A stretch of 40,409 bases of DNA, taken from assembly GCA_019685555.1 (NCBI GenBank), contig JABFQN010000015.1, forward strand, positions 1-40,409, given 5' to 3'. Positions 15,891-23,916 of this stretch are shown here, one piece after another. The first letter of the stretch is position 1. Each line of letters begins with the position of its first letter. Under the pieces are notes generated by a model, which worked only from the letters and a program-made list of their open reading frames with translations, was not told where the DNA came from and made no database searches. A program made the translations under genes and the position numbers. The stretch comes from Candidatus Bathyarchaeota archaeon A05DMB-3 (GTDB lineage Archaea > Thermoproteota > Bathyarchaeia > Bathyarchaeales > Bathycorpusculaceae).

Positions 15891-16355
15891 TCATCCTTCC
15901 TTAAGTTGGATTGCTATTTTCTTTCCGAATTCCTTACATTTTGATAGCTCGCCTTCAACAATGGGTCCCTTCATCCCTTGAACCTTTATTGATAACCCAG
16001 ATGCTAACCGTTTTAAACCAAGAGCTTTTTCGCTTATGCGTTTTTCCATTTTCTTTACGGCTTTCTCGAAGTCTTTTCCCATGTACGTGTCGAAAACGGC
16101 GAACTTCTTTCCCTCTAACGTTAACTCACTAAGCTTGTCAATGAAGCCCCTAATGTCTCTTGTTGGTCCCCCAAAATGGTTTGGAGAACCAATTAAAATT
16201 GCATCATAAGAGGGTATTCCCTTAAAGTCTACTTCTTTCAGCTCTTTAAGAGAAACTTCCACTCCACCGACCCCGTTTATTCCATCTATTATGGATTCTG
16301 CCACACGTTTAGTGTTGCCATAACGCGACTCAAAAACCACAACCACCCTTGCCAT
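15891..16355 (-). CDS. Flavodoxin family protein
   Basis: The 154-residue protein is a classical flavodoxin-like FMN protein: VVVFESRYGNTKRVAESI (residues 4-21) is the phosphate-binding loop, YDAILIGSPNHFGGPTRDIRGFI gives the isoalloxazine loop, and KFAVFDTYMG and KGPIVEGEL follow. It is a low-potential electron carrier or a flavin reductase component. It is upstream of a small membrane protein with a 4-nt gap, suggesting a membrane-linked redox role (inference). It is not obviously a paralogue of the flavodoxin-domain protein at 292, whose FMN loops differ. Confidence 0.9.
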   Translation of the reverse strand: MARVVVVFESRYGNTKRVAESIIDGINGVGGVEVSLKELKEVDFKGIPSYDAILIGSPNHFGGPTRDIRGFIDKLSELTLEGKKFAVFDTYMGKDFEKAVKKMEKRISEKALGLKRLASGLSIKVQGMKGPIVEGELSKCKEFGKKIAIQLKEG

Positions 16356-16467
16356 AAATGCCCAATCCCTAGTTACCCATTCTCCATCTAAGCCTTTAAG
16401 ACTTGCGGATTTAATTAAGCATAAAGCCTAACAAGGAAAACAGCATATCTAAAGGTGTAGTGCGCTC

Positions 16468-17391
16468 ATGAACTTGAAAGTTGTCTTCCTAGGCACGGCT
16501 GGAAGCGTTCCCACTCCTAAAAGGAGTTTGCCAGCCATCTTAGTGAAACGTAAAGGCGAACAGCTACTATTTGACTGCGGCGAAGGCGTGCAAAAACAAA
16601 TGATAATTGCTGGCGCGAGTTTCCACAAAAAAATGAAAGTTTTCATAACGCATATGCATGGCGACCACGTTTTAGGCTTGCCGGGGCTCATACAAACTAT
16701 GGCACTGCTGGACCGCGACAAAAAACTCGAAGTTTACGGGCCACATGGAATTCGGAAATTCATTGAATGCGTAAGGGAGACTGTGCAGTTTGGCTTAACA
16801 TTTCCAATAGAAATCTATGAGATTGGAGGGGTTGGCACAGTGTGCAATGAACATGAGTATACGGTTCAAGCGGTTTGGGCGAACCATTTAACGCCAAGCC
16901 TAGCCTATGCGTTGGTGGAGAAACCCCGCCCAGGAAGATTCCATACGGAAAAAGCCAAAGCCCTAGGTGTTCCGGAAGGTCCATTGTGGGGGCAGCTGCA
17001 GCGTGGAAAAGCTGTTAGGCTTTCAGATGGAAGGATTGTGAAGCCAGAAGATGTTTTGGGCCCGTCTCGCCGTGGAAGAAAAATAGTTTACACTGGAGAC
17101 ACAAGACCTTTTGATGGTTTGGCAGAATTCGCAGCCAATGCAGATTTGCTTATTCACGACGCCACCTTAGACGATGAGTTGGCTGAAAGAGCTGAAGAAG
17201 ATGGGCATTCAACACCAAGCCAAGCGGCAAAAATCGCAAAAAAGGCGAAGGCGAAAAGACTTGTTTTAACCCACATCAGCGCGAGATACAAAAACACGTC
17301 AAAGCTTTTGAAGCAAGCCAAGAAAATTTTTAAGAACACTTTTGTTGCTGAAGATTTTTTAGAAATCGAGATTCCCCTTTCAGACAAGTAA
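16468..17391 (+). CDS. rnz: Ribonuclease Z (tRNA 3' endonuclease)
   Basis: The 307-residue short-form RNase Z shows LGTAGSVPTPKRS at the N-terminus, the zinc motif HMHGDH (residues 62-67), GDTRPF and HSTPSQAA metal-site segments, and the flexible-arm exosite GRFHTEKAKALGVPEGPLWGQLQRG that grips tRNA. It removes 3' trailers from pre-tRNA, the step before CCA addition where CCA is not encoded. Length is typical. It overlaps the convergent isomerase-like gene by 12 nt at the 3' end. Confidence 0.96.
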   Translation: MNLKVVFLGTAGSVPTPKRSLPAILVKRKGEQLLFDCGEGVQKQMIIAGASFHKKMKVFITHMHGDHVLGLPGLIQTMALLDRDKKLEVYGPHGIRKFIECVRETVQFGLTFPIEIYEIGGVGTVCNEHEYTVQAVWANHLTPSLAYALVEKPRPGRFHTEKAKALGVPEGPLWGQLQRGKAVRLSDGRIVKPEDVLGPSRRGRKIVYTGDTRPFDGLAEFAANADLLIHDATLDDELAERAEEDGHSTPSQAAKIAKKAKAKRLVLTHISARYKNTSKLLKQAKKIFKNTFVAEDFLEIEIPLSDK

Positions 17392-18168
17392 GGCTTTCAG
17401 TTTTTCGATGCTTTCGGGAACATGCTCCACAGATTCAACGATGATAGTTTCGCCGTAATTAATTCGCTTTAATAATGCGGCGATTTTCTTCCAATTGACG
17501 GTTCCATAACCCACTCCTAAATGTTCGTCGTCTTTCCCACAGTTGTCGTGGGCATGGATGTGCACTATTTTGTCATGAAAGGCTTCTAGGAAAAGTTCTA
17601 TCTGCCCGTTAAGGTTTGCATGCCCAATGTCTAGTGCTATGCCCAAATCCACATCAATATCCTTATAGAATCTTTTGAAATGCTCAACACTTTTCATTAG
17701 GAAGGGGTATGGCTCCGGAACGTTTTCTATGGCTATTTTTACGTCGTACTCTTCTGCTATGCTATAGAGTAGCCGCGCGGTTTTACAGTTTTGAATCCAG
17801 TCTGCTCCAGGGTAGAACATGCTTATGCCCGTTTTTAATCCTGGATGGAAAACCCAGACATGCGCTTCTAAAATGTTTGCGAGGGTTATGGATTTTTCAA
17901 GGCGTTTAAGCATGGCTTTTAGCATGCACTGTGATGGAGAGGCTATGTTTATGTCTGCGAAGGGTGCGTGAATCGAAAACTTTAGGCCGTAGGATTTTCC
18001 AAGTTTCCTAAGCGTTAAAACTCTCTTTTTGTTTAAGGCATGGAAGCCGTCGTCGACGATTTCTATGCTTTTAACATTCATGTTTGTTATTTGTTTGATT
18101 GTTTTGTTGAAGGTTTCGCTTAGGCGGTGAAGGGTTGAAACTCCTATTTCCGGTCTGCTCAAATGCAT
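17380..18168 (-). CDS. TIM-barrel sugar-phosphate isomerase/epimerase (AP endonuclease 2 family)
   Basis: The protein has the xylose-isomerase-like TIM-barrel pattern with metal-ligand segments FSIHAPFADINIA, HVWVFHPGL, IAIENVPEP (Glu), LGIALDIGHANLNG (Asp/His), IVHIHAHDN and VESVEH. Members isomerise or epimerise sugars, or nick DNA at abasic sites (endonuclease IV); this version lacks clear endonuclease IV features, so a sugar-type role is more probable. The start could be ATG 18168 or GTG 18174. A TATA-like TTTAAAACATAA upstream implies a very short or absent leader. It overlaps rnz by 12 nt in convergent orientation. Confidence 0.85.
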   Translation of the reverse strand: MHLSRPEIGVSTLHRLSETFNKTIKQITNMNVKSIEIVDDGFHALNKKRVLTLRKLGKSYGLKFSIHAPFADINIASPSQCMLKAMLKRLEKSITLANILEAHVWVFHPGLKTGISMFYPGADWIQNCKTARLLYSIAEEYDVKIAIENVPEPYPFLMKSVEHFKRFYKDIDVDLGIALDIGHANLNGQIELFLEAFHDKIVHIHAHDNCGKDDEHLGVGYGTVNWKKIAALLKRINYGETIIVESVEHVPESIEKLKALLV

Positions 18169-18266
18169 TCCCACAGTTTTATGTTATGTTTTAAACCGTT
18201 TCTTGCTTATAACTTGGTTTGCTGTTTTCCTTTAGAGTTGCTTTTGTTTCTGAATTTTTGGTGAGC

Positions 18267-18278
18267 AAAATATATATG
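18267..18278 (+). promoter_or_regulatory. TATA box of the V4R gene
   Basis: AAAATATATATG is a strong archaeal TATA-like element located 76-87 nt upstream of the ATG at 18354. With transcription starting about 25 nt downstream, a leader of about 50 nt remains, and an upstream in-frame start at 18219 is ruled out. Confidence 0.6.
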
Positions 18279-18322
18279 GGGTTTTGTGGTCATAGAAAGT
18301 TACTACTAAAGGTGGTAATTTC

Positions 18323-18373
18323 GTGCACCTACCAAAAACTGGAAGGTGTACCAATGTCCAAACAAACTTTTAA
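18323..18373 (+). other. Possible 16-codon leader ORF overlapping the V4R start
   Basis: A GTG at 18323, 7 nt after GGTGG, opens a 16-codon frame ending at TAA 18371-18373. It overlaps the V4R start codon in a different frame. The spacing of the ribosome binding site is good and the frame lies in the predicted leader, so it could affect translation of the downstream gene. It may be accidental, because the sequence also forms an AGGTG...CACCT inverted repeat that could be the true feature. Confidence 0.3.
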
Positions 18374-19160
18374 ACCCCTAAACATCGGAAGGGTGATGGC
18401 TTTTAATGAAAAACAGAAAATATACGGTCTTGCAATCGAATCTAAAATAGAAAAGGGAAATCTTCGGAAATTAACTGAATTAGCAGATAGTCTGGGCATA
18501 ACAATTCAATACATTCAATTTTCTATGGAAGAATCCCGAAAGCCCACAGTAAATGCAATAGCCTTCCTAGACTTCACAAATTCAAAAGCCTCGCCAGAAG
18601 AGGCCCTAGAAATACTCCTTAACAGCTATAACTTCATTAAAAGTGCAAAAATAATAAAACCATGCGGAAACAGCGTCATTTTCGACAACTACTTCTTCCC
18701 TTTAACCGTTGCAAACGAAAGGGCTGTCATCTTCAGAAAATCAGTATACGAAGCGCTTTTCACTGGGGTTAGGGAGAAATTTGGCTCTGCTGGTGAGGCC
18801 ATGCTGTACTATCAAGGCTTCAGCATAGGCTTCGAAATTTATGAACAGTATGTAAAGATTGCTAAGTCTGAAAGGATCGAGGATTTGATTGAGGTGGCTA
18901 AAGCCATAAACATGACGTTGGGTTGGGGAATAGCGGACGATGTAAACATAGACGTGAAAAAGGGACACGCCAAGCTGCGAATTTACCAAAGTTTCGAATG
19001 TGAACTAGGCAAGGATGAGGAAAAACCTTACAGCCAATTCTACAGAGGCGCCATTGCCGGAATATTCACCCGCTTCTTTGGAAAAGATGTGAAGGTTGAA
19101 GAGACAAAATGCATTGCTAAAGGCGACCCCTACTGCGAATTCGAGGTAAGGGCATCTTAA
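18354..19160 (+). CDS. V4R-domain sensor protein
   Basis: The protein is 268 residues from the ATG at 18354, which follows GGAAGGTG. The N-terminal about 95 residues look like an alpha/beta regulatory domain (ELADSLGITIQYIQFS, NAIAFLDFTNSKASPEEALEIL); the rest is a V4R (4-vinyl reductase-like) domain ending in the family's cysteine segment CIAKGDPYCEFEV. V4R domains bind small hydrophobic or aromatic ligands and occur in archaeal signalling and regulatory proteins. No catalytic or DNA-binding part is attached, so it probably acts through a partner. The gene is monocistronic. Confidence 0.82.
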   Translation: MSKQTFKPLNIGRVMAFNEKQKIYGLAIESKIEKGNLRKLTELADSLGITIQYIQFSMEESRKPTVNAIAFLDFTNSKASPEEALEILLNSYNFIKSAKIIKPCGNSVIFDNYFFPLTVANERAVIFRKSVYEALFTGVREKFGSAGEAMLYYQGFSIGFEIYEQYVKIAKSERIEDLIEVAKAINMTLGWGIADDVNIDVKKGHAKLRIYQSFECELGKDEEKPYSQFYRGAIAGIFTRFFGKDVKVEETKCIAKGDPYCEFEVRAS

Positions 19161-19274
19161 AATTTTTATTCTAACCTAAGCAAGGATGTTCGCATAAAAG
19201 CTTCTCAATTTTGTAGGAATGTTTTGCAGTTTGAGCGGTTTGATTTGAAGTGTGAACTCTTACATTAGTGAAGT

Positions 19275-19745
19275 TTAGTTTTCCGTTTTGTAGCGTATGT
19301 CTGCATAAACTACTCCACGCTTAACCCTTTCCTCCTGTTCCTTAACCCATTTTTCTATGCCTACTTTTTGCAAGCGTTTTCCATCTTGGATTAAGGTTGG
19401 GTAATGTTCAGCTAATGATTTGATAAGCGTGCATGGATAATCTTTACATTGGGGACAAACTTCTACGCCCTTTTCTCTTGCGCAATTGCGGATTTTGCAG
19501 TCTGGAGGTCCGCCCTTTCCAACTCTGCAGTTGCAATCAAATGTTGCGAGTTTTTGTAGAAACTGCCAGAACAGTGGGAAAACTTCTTTCATTTCTGGCA
19601 CGTATTGGTAAAAGTCGTCGAATCCTTCTTCATGGAGGCTTCGTTCTAGTTGTGATGCTTGTTTTGGTATGCGGTTTTGTTGTGCGCATAGTTTACAGTA
19701 TAAGCCGCAGTAGGTTACATGGTGGAGTATTTTTTGGTTTGGCAT
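19275..19745 (-). CDS. DUF3795-like cysteine-rich protein
   Basis: The 156-residue protein has an N-terminal YCGLYCKLCAQQN cluster, CNCRVGKGGPPDCKIRNCA in the middle and VEVCPQCKDYPC, the arrangement of the DUF3795 family found widely in archaea and anaerobic bacteria. The cysteine clusters probably bind zinc or an iron-sulfur centre; the function is unknown. The gene stands alone between oppositely directed genes. Confidence 0.85.
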   Translation of the reverse strand: MPNQKILHHVTYCGLYCKLCAQQNRIPKQASQLERSLHEEGFDDFYQYVPEMKEVFPLFWQFLQKLATFDCNCRVGKGGPPDCKIRNCAREKGVEVCPQCKDYPCTLIKSLAEHYPTLIQDGKRLQKVGIEKWVKEQEERVKRGVVYADIRYKTEN

Positions 19746-19850
19746 GGCTTAAGCATTAGGGGTAAAGGATAAATAAATAATTTGGGTTAAAATTTTTATA
19801 TTCATGAACTGTAGAATTTTATGTTGGCGTGTTGGGGCGCGTAGGCGCCT

Positions 19851-20036
19851 ATGACTGGTGAAGGAAAAGGCAAAATTGTTGACAGAGGGAAGAAGTACAG
19901 AAAAATCTTCATTTACATACCTAAAGAGGTTTCTTCGGACACTAGTTTTCCATTTAAGGTTGGGGAAGACGTAACAGTAAAAATTGATGGCGACAGGCTT
20001 ATAATAGAGAAGAGGCGGCAGCGAACCACAAATTAA
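19851..20036 (+). CDS. Small AbrB-like DNA-binding protein
   Basis: The 61-residue protein reads KKYRKIFIYIPKEVSSDTSFPFKVGEDVTVKIDGDRLIIEK, the swapped-hairpin pattern (IPKxV..D..FPFKxGExVxVxIxGxxLxI) of AbrB/SpoVT-type proteins common in archaea, which bind DNA as dimers or act as antitoxins. No toxin gene follows; the next gene is a KaiC-like ATPase. An AT-rich TATA-like element at about 19789-19798 fits a promoter with a leader of about 30 nt. A role as a chromatin or transcription factor is inferred. Confidence 0.75.
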   Translation: MTGEGKGKIVDRGKKYRKIFIYIPKEVSSDTSFPFKVGEDVTVKIDGDRLIIEKRRQRTTN

Positions 20037-20069
20037 CACGGCTATGTCCCTTTTTCGTCTTGCAAACTG

Positions 20070-20079
20070 AAAGTTTATA
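20070..20079 (+). promoter_or_regulatory. Promoter of the KaiC-like/DNA ligase operon
   Basis: AAAGTTTATA lies 35-44 nt upstream of the ATG at 20114. This places the transcription start about 10 nt before that ATG and argues against an in-frame TTG at 20060. Confidence 0.5.
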
Positions 20080-20113
20080 CCCCTTAACTTGGTTATTAGA
20101 AATTGGGAAATTT

Positions 20114-21352
20114 ATGGTAGAGGAAAGAGAAATAGTTGAATTTCTCAAAACGCGTGAAAATGGAGTTTCCCTCAGCGAGATTGCTGAAGGTTTAGGAATT
20201 CCAAAGTATGGACCGAATTCTGCTTACGCGCTTTTACAATCCCTCAAGAATAGGGGAGTGGTTGAGCGCCGTGGCGAGTTGTGGGTGCTCATTGTTAAGG
20301 AGGAAAAACCTTCCGAAAAACCCTTAAAACCTCAAGAGGCTGAGCTTGAGCCTAAACCGAAGCCGGAAACCACTGTTCCGGAAATTGAAAACCTTGTCAG
20401 GGCGATGGCGCAGACCCTTGCAGAGGCTATGAAAAGTGCTAGGGCTCCGGCTGATGAGTGGGAGCTTGCAACAAAGCCTATGACGACGAAAATCGAGGAG
20501 GGAAAGGAAAAGCTGGGTGCTCTAGTGCTGAGACCAGACGAAGCCATTGAAGCCAAAAAGCCTCTCTTAGGTTTTCCAACAGGCACTTTCATTGACCAGT
20601 TATTCCTAACTCCAGACGGGAAAAGCTTGGAGGGCGTTCCCATATGCGGACAGTTTGCTATCACAGGGTTGCCCGGGGCTGGAAAATCCATTCTCGTTGA
20701 GGAAATCGCCGTACGTGTAGCTGCTTCTGGTAGGAAAGTGCTTTATGCAACCGCTGAAGACACTTGGAAGAGCGCCACTCCCCGTTTTGATTTGCAGTCT
20801 AGGCTTAAGCAGAAAGCCGACATTTTGGGTTTAGACTGGAACAAAATCCGCGAAAACCTTTTCGTGCTTGACACAGTAGCTTATCCAGAGCTCCGCGAAT
20901 GGAACACCTTCGCTGAAACTTATCGTTACGTCGCCGAAAAGGAGAAAATCGAACTAGCCATAATAGACTCTGTAACGGTGCTTGAAGCCTACCGCGGAGC
21001 ACTTAAATACCGTGTTATGGAGTTAGCCCGCTACAACCAAGTGCATGGCATAACAGCCTTCTACGTGAACCAGCGCAGCTCAGAGGTTTGGGACAGCTAC
21101 GACATGGCGGGCGGCATAGGTTTAGCCCACAACCTAGACGGAACAATAATAGTTGATTATGGACGTGTATACTGGTATGACCAGCAAGTAGACTTAGGAG
21201 CAGACAGAGGTGAATTCGTCCGCATAGTCCGCGTGCTAGACTGCCGCATGAGCAACTTCGAAAGGCGAAGGATTAAAGTGGACATCACAGAAGACGGATT
21301 CTTAAAGGCTATTGAACCAATACCGAAAACTTCAGAAATGGAAAAGAAATAG
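20114..21352 (+). CDS. KaiC/RecA-like ATPase with N-terminal winged helix
   Basis: The product is 412 residues from the ATG at 20114. Residues 1-60 form a winged helix-turn-helix (EFLKTRENGVSLSEIAEGLGI, LLQSLKNRGVVERRGELW), 61-120 a proline/glutamate-rich linker, and from about 150 a RecA-fold ATPase with Walker A GLPGAGKS (185-192) and Walker B IELAIIDSVTVLE. The FYVNQRSSEVWDSYDMAGGIGLAHNLDG segment resembles KaiC/RadA-paralogue proteins. I infer DNA-linked ATPase or recombination mediator. It precedes DNA ligase by 15 nt, which points toward DNA repair or replication. Confidence 0.85.
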   Translation: MVEEREIVEFLKTRENGVSLSEIAEGLGIPKYGPNSAYALLQSLKNRGVVERRGELWVLIVKEEKPSEKPLKPQEAELEPKPKPETTVPEIENLVRAMAQTLAEAMKSARAPADEWELATKPMTTKIEEGKEKLGALVLRPDEAIEAKKPLLGFPTGTFIDQLFLTPDGKSLEGVPICGQFAITGLPGAGKSILVEEIAVRVAASGRKVLYATAEDTWKSATPRFDLQSRLKQKADILGLDWNKIRENLFVLDTVAYPELREWNTFAETYRYVAEKEKIELAIIDSVTVLEAYRGALKYRVMELARYNQVHGITAFYVNQRSSEVWDSYDMAGGIGLAHNLDGTIIVDYGRVYWYDQQVDLGADRGEFVRIVRVLDCRMSNFERRRIKVDITEDGFLKAIEPIPKTSEMEKK

Positions 21353-21367
21353 CAGTGGCAAAAACGC

Positions 21368-23164
21368 ATGTCAATAGTTAAACCGCCAACCCTGAAAGAA
21401 CTAATAGAAACCTATGGCTCAGCGAAAGAGGCTGTTCTCCGCCTAATAGAGGCTGGATTTTCCCCAGAGCAGATAGAATGGCGCACTGGCATACCCTACT
21501 ATCTTATACGCCTCTACATGGAAGGAGAACAGCCGAAAAAAGATGTGGCTTTCTCAAAAATAGTTGAAGTTTACGAACGCTTAGCAGTGCTTCGTGGAAA
21601 AAAGGGCAAAGAAACCGAACTGACGAAGTTCTTCCAAAATCCAGAATTGCCGCTGGAAGCCAAAACCCGCTTTGCTTTGGGAACAATAACCGAGGAAAGC
21701 TTGAAGGTTGGACCCGGCCTAATAGAAAGAAGTATAAGCCTAGCCACCGGTGTCTCCCAAGACGAGATTAAAAAACTTCTGATAGACTATGGGGAACATG
21801 GAGAAGTAGCCTACCTCCTTAAAAAACCCTCAGAGCCCACGCTTTCCGTAAATGAGGTTTACGAAGCCATAAAGCTGATGCCAAAACTGAAAGGCATCAG
21901 AGAACGCGAACTCTACATTTCAAGCCTATTAAAAGCAAGCACACCCCTAGAGGCAAAATATATTGTTAGGCTTCTTTTAGGCGACTTGAAGCTTGGCTAC
22001 TATGCAAGCACTGTTATGAGGGCAGCAGCCAAAGCCCACAATGTTCCACAAGAACTAATCCAAAACGCCTGCGCAATAATGGGGATAACTGAAGGAATAA
22101 GCATGGCTTCTGAGGGAACGCTGAAGCTTGCAGAGATAAAAATGCGCCCAGGAAGGTTCATCAAACCTCAACTAGCCCACTTATACGAGCCTGACAAGAT
22201 TGTCTATCCCGTAAGAGCAGAATACAAACTTGATGGAAGCCGCCTCCAAATCCACAAGTGGGGCACTCAAACATGGATTTTTTCAAGGCGAGGCGTAGAA
22301 AAATCGCAGACTTTGCCAGAAGTTGTGGAGATAACTGGAAAATTTGGTGCTCAAAGCTGTATTGTTGACGGCGAAGTCTTAGCCATAGACGAGGCTGGCA
22401 ACCCTTTACCTTTCCAGGTTATGCTTGAAAGAACTGTGCCTAGGGAGCTCGCACCTGAAGAGCTTAAAGAGCGAATGGAAAAGGTTAGGGTTACATTCAA
22501 AGCCTTTGACATTCTATTTCTAAATGGGCAAGAGCTCACCCGCCTACCGCTTTCTGAAAGACGAAAATACCTTTTGGAGATTGTCCCGCCAGAATATATC
22601 GTTGAGGGGAGAGACTGCCAAAATGAAGTTGAACTCATGCGCTTCTACGAAGAAGCTCTAAAAAAGAAGTTTGAGGGCATAGTTGTCAAAAGTCTAAATG
22701 CTCCATACGAAATTGGACAGCGCACCTACACATGGCTTAAACTGAAACCAGAACGCGACACAATAGACTGCACAATAGTAAAAGCATTATATGGAAAGGG
22801 GAGACGCGCAGGATTATACTCGTCATTCCTTTTGGCGGTGCGCGACCCAACCGAAAAGAAACTTTACACCATCGGGAAAGTTTCCAACCTGCCGGAACAA
22901 ACAATGGACACGCTTAGAACTATAATTGAAAAAACAGGGACGGGTGAAGACGAGGAAGGAGTTTTCGTAAAACCGACAGTTGTTGTTGAAGCTACGTATC
23001 AGGAGATTCAGGAGACAGACGAGTACACAAGCGGATACGCCTTAAGAGTGCCAAAAATTGTTCGCTTCAGAACAGACAAGACTGTAGAGGAAATCGACAC
23101 CGTTGGAAAACTTAAGAAACTGTACGAGTTGCAGTATGAACGTTATCCAACGCAGTCTATTTAA
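21368..23164 (+). CDS. lig: ATP-dependent DNA ligase with N-terminal extension
   Basis: The 598-residue enzyme seals DNA nicks. The adenylation motif I is AEYKLDGSRLQIH with catalytic K287; motif III is TFKAFDILFLNG, motif IV KFEGIVVKSL, motif V YTWLKLKPERDTID, and the OB-fold domain ends near TYQEIQETDEYTSGYALRVPKIVRFR. Archaeal ligases usually begin near the segment equivalent to FSKIVEVYERL (residue 62 here) with the lysine near 250, so about 40-60 N-terminal residues are extra. They contain EAVLRLIEAGFSPEQIEWRTG, which looks like a helix-turn-helix. An alternative ATG is at codon 51 (21518). It is co-transcribed with the KaiC-like gene. Confidence 0.95.
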   Translation: MSIVKPPTLKELIETYGSAKEAVLRLIEAGFSPEQIEWRTGIPYYLIRLYMEGEQPKKDVAFSKIVEVYERLAVLRGKKGKETELTKFFQNPELPLEAKTRFALGTITEESLKVGPGLIERSISLATGVSQDEIKKLLIDYGEHGEVAYLLKKPSEPTLSVNEVYEAIKLMPKLKGIRERELYISSLLKASTPLEAKYIVRLLLGDLKLGYYASTVMRAAAKAHNVPQELIQNACAIMGITEGISMASEGTLKLAEIKMRPGRFIKPQLAHLYEPDKIVYPVRAEYKLDGSRLQIHKWGTQTWIFSRRGVEKSQTLPEVVEITGKFGAQSCIVDGEVLAIDEAGNPLPFQVMLERTVPRELAPEELKERMEKVRVTFKAFDILFLNGQELTRLPLSERRKYLLEIVPPEYIVEGRDCQNEVELMRFYEEALKKKFEGIVVKSLNAPYEIGQRTYTWLKLKPERDTIDCTIVKALYGKGRRAGLYSSFLLAVRDPTEKKLYTIGKVSNLPEQTMDTLRTIIEKTGTGEDEEGVFVKPTVVVEATYQEIQETDEYTSGYALRVPKIVRFRTDKTVEEIDTVGKLKKLYELQYERYPTQSI

Positions 23165-23172
23165 CAAGACTG

Positions 23173-23916
23173 TTAGTTTTCCCTCCATTTAGCCTTGAAT
23201 GCCACAAGAAGAATTGCGATAAACATCATAGCCAGCAAAGCTAGCCAGCGGATTACAATCATCTCTGGCGGCAGTGTTATAAGCCCGGAATAAGCCCTAA
23301 CCAGTCCAGCAGCATTAGATGTTGGGAATAAAACAGCTACCCAGTTTAAACCGCCTAGCAACTCTTCTGGGTAATAGACTGGCGGAAGGAAAATCAACCC
23401 CAACCCGAGGATGTTGGATATGTTATTTAATGTGTAAACGCTTGCCTTCTGAAGGTATGTAGATATGACAAAGCCTATGCCGCTTAAGCCAGCCCAGCAT
23501 AAGAGCAAAGCCGCAATAATCCACCCTAACGCATGTACTGGCAGGAAACCAAGCCACAAAGCAAGCGTAAGAAAGAACACAAGCCCTGGAGATGAAAGTA
23601 TTAGTGGAGCTAAGGCTGCTCCCATCATATACGAAATCGGGTGAACAGGCATAGCTACAATCATCTGCCTAATTTTCACATATCTATCCCATGTGATGTC
23701 TTGTATGGCAGCGGCTATGCCGATGAAGCCAACGGTGGAAATCATTGCTCCTATTAGGCCATAGCTTATTTCTCCGCCGAAGATTAATATGAAAAACAAT
23801 GGCAAAGCGCTTATTAACCCTATTACCATCAACATTAATGGTTGCCTTTTCAGATCTGGAATGGCTTTTAAGGCTGCGATCACCAAGGCGTCTCTAACCA
23901 TTTTTCCGATTTTCAT
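23173..23916 (-). CDS. ABC-2 type transporter permease
   Basis: The 247-residue membrane protein has six hydrophobic helices (about 27-48, 50-72, 93-124, 128-155, 165-180 and 220-240) with the ABC-2 permease pattern. The segment SNILGLGLIFLPPVYYPEELLGGLNWVAVLFPTSNAAGLVRAYSG matches the conserved end of such permeases; read in pieces it includes LPPVYYPEELL and FPTSNAAGL. It would form an exporter with the ATPase encoded upstream, whose gene it overlaps by 23 nt; AGGAGGAG precedes the ATG. The exported substrate is unknown. Confidence 0.9.
   Translation of the reverse strand: MKIGKMVRDALVIAALKAIPDLKRQPLMLMVIGLISALPLFFILIFGGEISYGLIGAMISTVGFIGIAAAIQDITWDRYVKIRQMIVAMPVHPISYMMGAALAPLILSSPGLVFFLTLALWLGFLPVHALGWIIAALLLCWAGLSGIGFVISTYLQKASVYTLNNISNILGLGLIFLPPVYYPEELLGGLNWVAVLFPTSNAAGLVRAYSGLITLPPEMIVIRWLALLAMMFIAILLVAFKAKWREN

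Noticed and set aside
18219-18353. Upstream start for the V4R gene
   Set aside because: The 45 extra residues lie across the TATA box at 18267-18278, and the ATG at 18354 has a good GGAAGGTG site.
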